A stretch of DNA of 64,000 nucleotides. It comes from Symbiodinium microadriaticum (taxonomy: Eukaryota > Sar > Dinophyceae > Suessiales > Symbiodiniaceae). Each line of letters starts with the position of its first letter. The first letter of the stretch is position 1. Shown piece by piece: positions 55,088-64,000 of this stretch. Location of the stretch: positions 144,236 to 208,235 of the forward strand of contig LSRX01000346.1 in NCBI GenBank assembly GCA_001939145.1, in the 5' to 3' direction. The translations under genes and the position numbers were made by a program. Below the pieces are notes generated by a model. The model ran no database searches. It worked only from the letters and a program-made list of their open reading frames with translations, and was not told the origin of the DNA.

Positions 55088-55315
55088 GAGCAGGTGGAGT
55101 AGGACGACTCGGGGGAGTAGGAGCAGTAGGAGGAGCCGGAGGAGTAGCAGTAGTGGGTCTGTAGGAGTAGTAGGAGTGGCAACGTAGTAGTGGGAGTCTA
55201 GTATAGTGGTAGCGGTGGTATAAGTGGTAGCAGTGGTAGTGGCCGTAGTAGTGGCCTTCGTTTTCGTAGTCCTCGTCGCCGTCGTCGTAGTCGTAGTAGC
55301 AGCAGCAGCGGTGAT
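55088..55315. repeat. GTAGTG/GGAGTA trinucleotide-type repeat after the stop
   Basis: Imperfect triplet repeats (GTAGGA, GTGGTA, GTCGTA) start just before the stop and fill what would be the 3' UTR. They generate Ser- and Pro-rich spurious frames. Confidence 0.85.
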
Positions 55316-57678
55316 TAGTTTGCCTGCTGAAGATGCTTCTCGCCATCTTCATGAGCCAGATGCTCACGGCCTTTAAGAAAAGGGGGTTGATCAATCAGGA
55401 GGTCCCCATATCCCGAGGCTCTGGAGTTCAGCTTTTAAGTTCCGCTTTGAGCGTTCCAAAACCCCTAAGCGTTTCGTGGTTTGGGCACGAGGTTTCAACT
55501 GCTGAACCCCTAAATCTCTAAACCCCAATCAAACCCGCAGACCCCAAATTCGAAACATGAATCCGTAAGCCGTGAAGCCCTCCTTATAAAGGCCTTTCAA
55601 AAACTCATAGACTCCTACCCTTGATTCAGAACCCTTACAAGGATCTTGATGTAGCAGCCGCACTCATTAGAAGCATTATTATTCTTTCGGGTTTCTGAAA
55701 CTGTATTGTTACGATAATGTGCCCCAAAACTCTGCCCTGTTCTTGCAATTACGGCCCCGATACGCAACCCGTGTAAAACCCAACAGAACGCTTTCCAAAA
55801 CGCTTATGCAACTATATATAACTCCATAAACGCCCTCAGAAACATCTTTATGATGACCCTTAAAGGAACTTTTTGCCCTGAGCCCTATAAACAACTTATG
55901 AACCCAAAGCCATCCAAAACCCGACACCCCAAAAGGAGCCCTCTTGGGACACCGGCAGGGCCCTCCCTAAACCCAGACCCCTACACCCTTCACCCTAAGC
56001 CCTAAAATCTAAACTCTAAACCGCTTTGGCGGCGGAGTTAAGGGCTAGTGCACTTTTTTTTTTTTAAAAAAAACTCTAAACCCCAAACCCTAAAATCTTA
56101 ACCCTAAACCTAAACCTTAAACCCGAAGCCTACCTACACCACGTCCTAAACCCAGTCCTGGTTTAAGCACGGTTCTTGTTATCCAAGAAGGGCCCGAAGT
56201 CTTATAATCAGGAGTACTTGGACCCCTATTGAGCATGCTTGCAGGGTTCAAAATGCAAGGGTTTGGAGAACTTTTGGGGGCATAGCTTACTACTGACTAG
56301 TTTGGGGACCCCCCAAAAAAGTGCTGTTGTTGGCAGTAATGCAGGCTCCTGTAGGAGTGCTTTCAGGGTCTGGGGTGTTGTAGGTTCAGGGGGGCATTGG
56401 GCTAGAGATGTTCAGCTAAGACTTTCAAATGATTCAGATGATGACTTCACGGAAAAGGGTAGCGGCAAGCATGCGTCTGTGGGGTTGTAGCATGTCAAGA
56501 TGAGGGCAAAACCCTTAGCTTAGTGACTTAGTGCTCCTTGTGCTGAGGCCAGTACCTTGGAACAGCGTCCAGCGCTCGCGGCAGGAGACGAAGTTGAACT
56601 GACAAGTATCGGTCGGAGCAGGCGTTTACGTGCTTGGACATTTTTCGGAGCAACCATAGTTGCTCAGTGCCGTTCGCTTGCCCTCCCTGTATAGGTCATA
56701 GCAGCGCGTAGTACAACGATGCTTATTTGCTGGAGCCTTGTAACCCTAAACCCTAAACCCTATAGCCTATAACCCTAAACCCTAAACCCGAAAGCCCAGG
56801 CGAGCTCACAGCCCTCAGCCCTACACGATCTAAACCGTGAAGCTCTAAACCTTATGTTGCAAGAACCTCTCAATCCACCCTGAACCCTGATAAACTCTTA
56901 CGGTTTAGGGTGTAGGGTTTAGGGTTTAGGGTTTAGTACCCCTATGGGAACGCTTTCTAGAACCCCTGTAGCACCCTGTTAAGGAACCCTTCCTTACTTC
57001 AAACACCAAGAGCCCCCTACAGCCTAAAACCCTAAAACCCTAAACAAATCCTGAACCCCAAAACCCTTAAAGGAACCCTAAACCCTTTACCCTAAACCCT
57101 ACACCCTTAAAGGAGCCCTAAACCCCAAACCCTTACAGGAACCCTAAACCCTTTACCCTAAACCCTACACCCTTAAAGGAGCCCCCTACAGCCTAAAACC
57201 CTTTCCCATGCTCGGGCCTGTAGCCTTTGTCTCTCGCCGGGAGCGAAGCAACTCAGGAGGAATTTGTAGCCTCACGGTGTAAGGTCTGGGGTTTAAGTTT
57301 AGAAACCCAGACCCTAAACCCTAAACCTCTAAAGCCCTAAACCCTAAACAGGAGGAATTTATAGCCTCACCGCCCCCATGTTCGGCTTTGTTATGTCTGT
57401 ATGTTCTGTTAAGTGGCCCCGGCTCTCCTTCTATCGGAGTTTTTAGGGGGATTTAATGCTCGGACATATAGACTTCTAGGGTTCAGAGTGCAGAGTTTCT
57501 GATCTGTAAGTCTCCACGAGGGCTTTTAGGGTTCCCAAACTTCCTTCCTTTAAGGCCTAAACTTAAACCCTAAACCCTATATATAAACCCCTAAACCCTA
57601 GACCCTAAACTTCCTAAAGCCCTAAAATTCAGACTTCAGAACTTCAAGGATGCCTCCGAAGTAAACCTAGTTGAGCAG
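55316..57678. other. Intergenic or intron-like stretch
   Basis: A family A remnant at 55715-55762, poly-T/poly-A inverted run at 56053-56072, telomere-like DNA, a 66-bp duplication at 57071-57190, and repeated GGAGGAATTT(G/A)TAGCCTCAC at 57256 and 57351. No promoter or transcript start recognised. Confidence 0.4.
57005..57200 (-). repeat. 66-bp tandem duplication of telomere-like DNA
   Basis: GGAACCCTAAACCCTTTACC... occurs at 57072 and 57138; GAGCCCCCTACAGCCT flanks both sides (57010, 57180). Confidence 0.8.
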
Positions 57679-57708
57679 GGCTCCGGAAAGAAGCGATGGC
57701 GGTGGAAA
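57679..57708 (+). CDS. Second gene: candidate 30-nt exon
   Basis: Acceptor GTTGAGCAG, donor GTATGG. It reads GSGKKRWRWK, phase 0 to 0, compatible with 58014. TTTAGGG units follow at 57739. Confidence 0.4.
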
Positions 57709-58013
57709 GTATGGAAGAGGGGTGGCTGGTGATGGTTTATGGTTTAGGGTTTAGGGTTTAGGGTTGGTAAAGAAGGCTCACGGAAAAGGACGAATGGGCT
57801 GGGGTATCCGGGACTCTTCCATGTTCGGCTAGGTCCAGGTGTCTGCGGGTGAAGTTTCTGGCTTGGGACTATCCAACCGAATCGTGGTATTTGCGCATTC
57901 CTCTTGATTGTGCCGTTTGTTCACACCAAACGCACGCCACTTGAAACCCTAAATCACCTCTTAAACCTCTAAATAACAAAACCTAAACGCTATAAACCCT
58001 AAACGTCTTGCAG

Positions 58014-58097
58014 ACCCCCTTGCCTCGCTCTCCATGGCCCGGTGCCCTCTACCCTGAGGTGCTGGCCTGCTGGCGCATACACATCCACCCGGTTCGG
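58014..58097 (+). CDS. Second gene: exon, unknown domain
   Basis: Acceptor ACGTCTTGCAG, donor GTACCTCC, 84 nt, phase 0 to 0. It reads TPLPRSPWPGALYPEVL then ACWRIHIHPVR. C-strand DNA precedes, G-strand DNA follows (58124). Confidence 0.6.
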
Positions 58098-58122
58098 GTA
58101 CCTCCGATGGGGGGGGTGGGCA

Positions 58123-58123
58123 N
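58123..58123. other. Single-N assembly gap
   Basis: Undetermined base in a G-rich run next to a telomere-like tract. Confidence 0.9.
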
Positions 58124-58203
58124 GGTTTCTAGGGTTTCTAGGGTTTTTAGGGTTTTTAGGGTTTTTAGGGTTTTTAGGGTTTTCGGGCTTAGGGTTTAGG
58201 GTT
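58124..58203 (+). repeat. TTTTTAGGG variant array
   Basis: 9-mer GTTTTTAGG repeated five times, preceded by GTTTCTAGG twice. Confidence 0.85.
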
Positions 58204-58894
58204 TAGGTACCTTATGTGGGAGTCTGTATCATAGGCTGCCATCATTTTGGTCTCCATTTCAGGGTTTTTACGATTAAATGTTTGACATGGTTGTTATTTC
58301 GAGTTTAGGCGTGGTTTCAAGTCAGGGTTTTGTGGGTTGAGGATGGCCGATTCAGAATTCATGGGAGCATCGCCCGCTTGAGGATCTACGGGTACCCTAC
58401 GAGGTATACACACCCCTGAGCCTGAAACGCAATACATCGTAATGCCATTGTGCAAACAGTCAGTCTAAGGTAGGTTTGGGGATGGTTTCGGGAGACTACT
58501 GCTGTGCGTCAGGATGTGGGCACGAGGACCAGGCGTCTTTAGAAAGTTGAGGTGGCCGTCATACAAACTGGGGTCGATGGGGTCTTAAGTTTTTCTCGCA
58601 TCTCTGCCATATCCAGTAACCTCAATCTGCATTCCAAAACTTTCATGTCATCCAAAGAGGACCTAAGAGCCGACCCAAACATACTCATCGCTACCTCCAT
58701 GGGAATCTATGACAAGTGCAAGGGTAGTACGAACTTCTGATTTTGAGAAGGCAACGTTTTCTCAACAGACGTGCAAGAGAATCGCTATACGTGCTCTACA
58801 CACCTTATCTCTTGCCGGCCCAAGCAATGCCCAAGCAGGGACATGAGTATTGTACCCTTAAACTTAGGTATTTAGCCCATGAAGGCAGCGAAAC

Positions 58895-59200
58895 CTAAAC
58901 CCATTCAACATGCCTTAAGAACTTTCTAAAATCCGCCACACCCGATGTGTCTGTGGGAGGCACCTGGCGCGTCTCCGCAAAAGAGCTGCTGCAAGCATTC
59001 CCCTCCGCGACGGCCACGGCTTCGGCAACTCGCTTCCCTAGGGTGTTGTGAACCCGCGGAGTGTGTACTCGGCTTACGCTCAGGGTTTCAAGTAGGATAG
59101 CCCCCGTACGGGTACCGTAGAATCCCCATATCTGCCATATCTCCGACATACGGAGTCCTGTGATTCTCGAAGATGACCCTAGCTCTGGGTTCCTTGGCAA
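58895..59200. other. Coding-like segment, open on both strands
   Basis: The + frame reads VSVGGTWRVSAKELLQAF to a TGA near 59048; the minus frame (101 codons) reads GVADFRKFLRHVEWV at its end. No recognised domain; the strand cannot be decided by eye. Confidence 0.3.
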
Positions 59201-60539
59201 CGGTCTTGCTTCGGGCTTCAGGGGGCTTCAAGGCTCAACTCTCCGCTGCCTGCTGGGAGCCCCTGTCTGAAAAGCTGAGGTGCAATTTTTCCGCAACCGA
59301 AGCCCGAAGCCCTGAAATCTCAGCCCGTAAACGCTGTTGACCCCTGCATCTTACTGGTGCTTAAAGGGGGAGTGGAGGAGGGTATTCAGGGACTACTATA
59401 AGGGATTCTCGGTATTTATGGCCTACTCCAAGGGATGATCTAAGGACTTTCACAGCGATCCACTCTCCCACTCACTCTTAAGGCACCCAGTAAGGCGTAG
59501 ACTCTGAAGGGTATCTCTTTCTTCGCCTCATGCGCCCTTTGCATGCTGGGTTCTCCAAAGCAGAAGAAAACCCTGATTGTAGTTCAAGAAGCCCACAGAA
59601 GGCAGCAGACAAAGCTTACAAACCTACAACTACTCTATGACTACCCCAGAAGATCTTGCACAACCGTCATGGAAAGCCAAGGCGAAGACTACGCGCTGAT
59701 CTTGCGAAGACCAGACTGACGGCGCGAGGGACAAAAGTCGTGAGGCTTTGGCATCCAAATCTGTGTCAGAGTTTTGTTAGAGTCTGGATAGTTTCCTTTA
59801 TCTGAGGCTTCTAAAAGTTGAGGTCTGTTTCAATTGAAATCGGTTCTGGGCTTCCTCTGAAGGGGTGTCAGTGTTTCGGGATACTGGGCGCCTCGGAGCA
59901 GTTCGTAACCAGGCAGTGTAGGCTTTGGGGTTGAACGGTTCAGGGTTCAAGAGTTAACGATGTTTGCAGGTACGAGGCTTCGGTGTAAACCCTAAAGCCT
60001 AAACTAAACCCTAGACCACCCTACTCTCTAAACCACAAACCCTTAATGTATCTCATGATTGCTTGTAACCCCGCCCTCATCTCCTTTTGCCCAAGACCCC
60101 ACCTACTTTCTACACAGAATGTCAGGGAAGAGGCCATCACTAGTTGGACTGAGGTTCATGTAAATGCAAGGTTCTATAATTGTTACAGATATTCAGGCCC
60201 CAATGTTTAATCCGGTCCTCCAGTCAGCGCACACCCTGCCCAAGATGCGAAAGATCTGAAATTCCATCACTAGTGTGGCAAAGTAGGCCCATGATGAAAA
60301 ACCCACCCCCTGAACGGGGACTATGAGCTGGATCCTTGTTGAAAGGCCCGTAACGCAAAGAGGTTACTAGTCAGCCCTTTAAAATGTACTATGACCCTAC
60401 CGGAGGCCGTACGCACATCCCAAGTCTAAGTCTGTTCCGTAGAAGCCGTAGACCTGGGCGATGTTTACAAGTGCAAGTGCAGCCTGAATCCGAGACTTAG
60501 CAGAACCCGAAGCCCCGAACCCTCATCCTTACTGGAGCC

Positions 60540-60665
60540 CTTACAGTACAATTATTACTATCATATTACTATCATTAATATCATATTAACATTATCATTA
60601 CTATCATTATTATCATTATTATCATTTTTTTAATATTATTATTATTCTTCTTATTATTATTATTT
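60540..60665. repeat. ATT / ATC microsatellite
   Basis: Imperfect ATCATT and ATT units. Confidence 0.9.
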
Positions 60666-61524
60666 GAAGATTGTTTTCAACCCCAGTAAAGTCCTACACC
60701 AATACAATTTATATTACCTTGTTGCAAACAAATGGCCCTAAGCCTGAATCCTAAACCGCAAACCCTAAGCCCTAAACCCCTAAGCCCTAAACCCTGCACC
60801 CTAAGTTCCTAAACCCTAAACCCCTAAATTCCTAAACCCCTAAACCCCTAAAACCTAAATCCTAAGCCCCAAAATTCTTAAACCCCTAAGTTCCTAAACC
60901 TTAAACCTTAAACCATGAACCAGCGGCCTCTGAGGTCTCTGCCCCAACAAGCCTTGCAAGGAGCCGACCTGTGGAGCAAATGCTTGCGGTTCCTTCTAAC
61001 CATAAGGGGGTTTCCGAAAGAAGGGGACCCCCAAAAAAAGTACCCTAAATAGTAGGATCCTTATTATAAGAGCCCCCAAAATAAGGTACGCACAGGGGTC
61101 CCAAGGACTCAATAATTTGATCATCTGGTGCTTGGGTTCAGGATAATAGTCATATAGGCCAGTAGTCTTTGCGGGAGTATAGCAAGGGTAAGGTCTCAAC
61201 CCTAAGCCCTAAACCCTAGTAAGGTCTCTCAGTGTTCCCCTTAGGAGTCCCTCTTACCCTGAAGGAAGTGAGCGAAGCTGAGCTTCAAGGTCCTGACCTT
61301 GTCTGTTCCTACTTTGGATAGTTTATGGTATAGGTATCCAAGGCCCTAAGTAAGGAGACTGGAACTGCATGGGGCCAGTGCCCAAGTCTTACTTGTCATG
61401 TCGATTTGGTATCTGCGGCAGCCTGAGCTTTGGGGTTTAGAGTTTAAGTAAGGGTTTAGGGAAGCCGCATCCCGTTCTTTGAACGAGGACCCATCGGCTT
61501 GTTGTCGGAGGCACTCCTGCCCAG

Positions 61525-61644
61525 CTGGCCGTGGCGCTTTTGAAGCACGCGGAGAAGAGGCAGAGGGCTGACATGGCAGATGACAACATCGCCACCGCTG
61601 CGAACACCAAGAGTCGTATGGGCAGATGGCAAGGCTTTGCCATG
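61525..61644 (+). CDS. Second gene: exon, helical region
   Basis: Acceptor CTCCTGCCCAG, donor GTTATGC, 120 nt, phase 0 to 0. It reads LAVALLKHAEKRQRADMA and DDNIATAANTKSRMGRW. It fits 58097 and 62212. The minus strand here is a 91-codon frame, judged a shadow. Confidence 0.6.
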
Positions 61645-62211
61645 GTTATGCAGCTGCATTGATCGGCTATGAACCCCCTCAGTCCTATCAGCTGTTGAGT
61701 GCGCGGATCCACAAGGGACGCTGAGCCTATTGATGTTTATGAACTTTAAAATGTGGATCCGGGTTGCAGTTCCTGTACCCTTACGGTCCGTGATTCAGTC
61801 CATTCCTGGTCGCCAAATGTGTATTCGGGCTTCCGGGGCTTTGGGCTGTGAGTTCTTGCAAGAGGGCAGGGTCTGAATCCCAAGCCGCAAACCCTGAAAC
61901 TGTGGTTTTTTGTGTTTTTTTTTCTTTGGGTTTGGGCTTCAGAGTTTATCAAACCCGAAAGGGACCCGGATGTGACTTGAAGACAAGCAGCTTAGAGGAG
62001 CCCTAGCAATTTCGTAACCCTTGTAGCAACCCCGACTATAACCACTAAGAGAACACTTGTAGCCAACCCTTACAGGAACCCTTGCAGAAAGTCCGTAGAG
62101 CAGAAACCCCAAACTCCAAATGCGAAGCCATAAAATCCAACATCAACATCCCCAAAGCCCTGGGAAGAGCCCTACAGCCCTTGACAGCCGCTCTTCAAGC
62201 AATGCCCGCAG

Positions 62212-62257
62212 GACGAATGTGTGCCAGTCGACTGCGTCTTTACGGAGTGGGGAGGCA
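62212..62257 (+). CDS. Second gene: exon, start of TSP1 repeat
   Basis: Acceptor AATGCCCGCAG, donor GTTTTCGG, 46 nt, phase 0 to 1. It reads DECVPVDCVFTEWGG, the C-x(3)-D-C-x(4)-W linker and start of a TSP1 domain. Confidence 0.65.
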
Positions 62258-62963
62258 GTTTTCGGTCGTAGGGTTTTGGGGCATCTGGAGTTTCGGTTTC
62301 AGGATTTGGCGGCTGCGGCTTTTTCGGGTTTGCCGCTTGAAGTTTGAATACTCCCGCTGTCGGGCTTTGTACATGTGTCCTTCCAAAGGAGGGGCCATTT
62401 GGAAGCCACTTGCTTCTGGGAGATCCGAACAATGAAAACACCTACTTCATGCATGTTTCCAACTTCCAACTGCTCCCGCGGTATGTTTGCATTGCAAGAT
62501 GTCGGTGTGAGAGTTGGTATTGAGGTTTTGTGCTGCGTGAGCTGGTTGATTGTTGAGGTATGTTTCCCAAAATGCAATTTCAACTCGCTCAGGACTTAAC
62601 ATCCCCATAAACCAGAGGCCTTATGGCTCCTGGTTTAGGCCGCAAGACGGAAAAGAACAGGCCCCAAGTCCTGAACCGAAACTTCCCTGCGATCGGCACT
62701 TGAAGCTCTGTCAAGCTGCGGGGGCCGCCTCATTTCATTCGTACCCAAAAGATCAAGTATACGAAACCCAGCCAGGATTAATCTTAACCCACGAGAGACC
62801 ATCTCGACTTGCCTTTCGGATCTCCACCTGTTGACCCTTCCTTAAGGGACCCTTAAAGAATCCCGTGCAGCTTCTAGAAGGGACCCTTAACAGAATCCCC
62901 CTGTAGGCACCCTCAAAACGGATCCCTAAACCCTATAAACCCTAAACCCTAAATCCCTCCCAG

Positions 62964-63042
62964 ACTGGTCGGTTCCGAGCTGCGACCAACTCGCCGAGCG
63001 CAAGCGCGGCGTGGCCACCACTGCCAGGCTGCAGCTCGAGGG
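62964..63042 (+). CDS. Second gene: exon, TSP1 core
   Basis: Acceptor AATCCCTCCCAG, donor GTGTTTTGG, 79 nt, phase 1 to 2. It reads WSVPSCDQLAERKRGVAT, i.e. W-S-x-x-x-C followed by K-R strands. Joined to 62257 it completes W-x-x-x-W-S-x-x-x-C. Strong C-strand tract before and G-strand tract after. G/C at most third positions. Confidence 0.7.
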
Positions 63043-64000
63043 GTGTTTTGGGGTTTTGGGGGGTTGAGAGGTTTAGGGGTTTGGGGTTTAGGGTTTGGGG
63101 GTTTAGGGTTTAGGGTTTAGGGTGTAGACTAGACTTTGTGTGTTTGGGGTTTGGGCTCTTCTGGGTTTTGTAGGGGTTCTGCGAGGGTTCCGAGTTCCGA
63201 AGCTTCTGCAAGGGGCTCTGCAAGGGCTTTTGACGGTAGCTCTGGGGACTGTTCTGGGGTTTCCCACCTTCCAGCCTCCCGATGCAAACATGCTCTTGTG
63301 ATGCTTGGTGTGGTTTCCTGGATGTTGATGCTTTATGATGCCGATGTGCTCTTGACTTCGTGCGGGGGTCGGGCGGGTCATTGGGGAGGGGATTAAGGGA
63401 GGGGAAACTGGGATCTCTGCGGTGACCCGTTTGGGCGGGGCCGAGGCGAATGTGCGATTGGATGCTTGAAACAGGCTTAGTCGTGATGCGCAGCCAGTCA
63501 ACCCTGGCTGGAAAGCCAGGCGTGCCTGTCCCTCCAAACTAAAGAAGGGTGTTCTCACTCAGGGGTCCGCATCACCGCCTCCGAACTATTCCTTTTGTAC
63601 AGAAGATCCGACAGCAAGTGGGTTCTCCCACGCTAGGGTAACCCTCGAATCTTCACTATTGGGCTCATGATTTTGGCTCCTTTTTGAAGGTTTCTCAGAT
63701 GTTGCTGGATATCGGTCTATAACAGGACTGACTTTAAGACATCTGAAATACTGGCCCTAGTACTACGCAAGCGCTCAGAAGCAGGTGTGGCGGCAAACCC
63801 TGCGAAGGAATTCTGGCAGCCTGGCTGGTTTTGGACTACCCTGTCTGCTCCAAACCCCAAACCCCACACCACGACGCCATAAACCACTGCCAATGTAGAA
63901 CTTCCCAACCCGAAGCTAAAGCCTGAAACAAAAATCTGCGGCGCCGAGGTTCTGGGGCCTTTGGCTTCTGGACCCTCTCCTTCCTAGGCATTAAGAAAGC
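63043..64000. other. Intron-like stretch to the right edge
   Basis: TTTAGGG units (63055-63125), then GC-moderate unique DNA with both-strand frames (63103-63558) that are not convincing, and weak C-strand DNA near 63850. The rest of the second gene presumably lies beyond the window. Confidence 0.4.

Larger units (their letters stand above)
58098..61524. other. Intron-like stretch of the second gene
   Basis: Mostly unique, AT-moderate sequence (59300-60530), an ATT/ATC microsatellite (60540-60665), C-strand telomere-like DNA (60740-60915) and a hairpin remnant (61020-61090). Confidence 0.4.

Noticed and set aside
54237..54500. CRISPR-like regular repeats
   Set aside because: Units are directly adjacent with no variable spacers, in a eukaryotic context.
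54864..55394. 176-codon minus-strand frame, Ser/Pro/Arg-rich
   Set aside because: Antisense of the terminal exon plus the triplet repeat; low-complexity composition.
61437..61712. 91-codon minus-strand frame with a hydrophobic stretch (possible membrane protein)
   Set aside because: It is antisense to the + strand exon 61525-61644, which has splice borders, good codon composition and phase-matched neighbours.
1..64000. tRNA, rRNA, promoter elements and polyadenylation signals
   Set aside because: I looked for cloverleaf-like arms, conserved rRNA stretches, TATA-type boxes and AATAAA near the stop at 55087 and saw none that I could defend.

Overview
The window looks like nuclear DNA of a large-genome alga, most likely an alveolate and perhaps a dinoflagellate. 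Three things point there: degenerate copies of the plant/alveolate telomere motif TTTAGGG/CCCTAAA scattered through nearly all 64 kb, exon islands encoding thrombospondin type 1 (TSP1) repeats, and a very low coding density. I saw no bacterial-type gene, rRNA, tRNA or CRISPR. The species cannot be fixed from sequence alone. Almost every long open frame is an accident of telomere-like or microsatellite DNA.

The real signal is a series of short GC-rich islands (10 to about 200 nt) on the + strand. Each starts after an AG and ends before a GT. Most are preceded by CCCTAAA-type DNA and followed by TTTAGGG-type DNA. Reading frames chosen island by island connect without stops or phase conflicts over several runs: 3964 to 11903 (Pro/Ser/Glu-rich, probably disordered), 15673 to 17797, 22365 to 28758 (parts) and 30879 to 32034 (TSP1 repeats), 34400 to 35655, 39504 to 42188, and 48842 to 55087 (helical, ending in an acidic tail and a TAG stop). 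I read this as one giant split gene, or a few adjacent ones, covering about 1-55087. Exons make up only a few per cent of it. A second + strand gene follows. Five phase-compatible exons at 57679, 58014, 61525, 62212 and 62964 end in another clear TSP1 repeat that runs towards the right edge. TSP1 modules are typical of secreted or surface adhesive proteins; no signal peptide or membrane segment was located.

The introns (about 0.25-3 kb) are mostly telomere-like DNA. Typically an intron opens with TTTAGGG-type sequence and closes with CCCTAAA-type sequence, so its two ends are complementary and could pair in the pre-mRNA. Within introns lie several families of short hairpin elements that look like MITEs, locally amplified telomere-motif variants, 37-66 bp tandem repeats, and many AT, GT, GA and trinucleotide microsatellites. 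Assembly gaps are at 15000, 27367, 58123 (single N) and 41842-42106. Splice sites, frames and the joining of exons were judged by eye without transcripts and are inference. Only the motifs, repeats and coordinates are direct observation.
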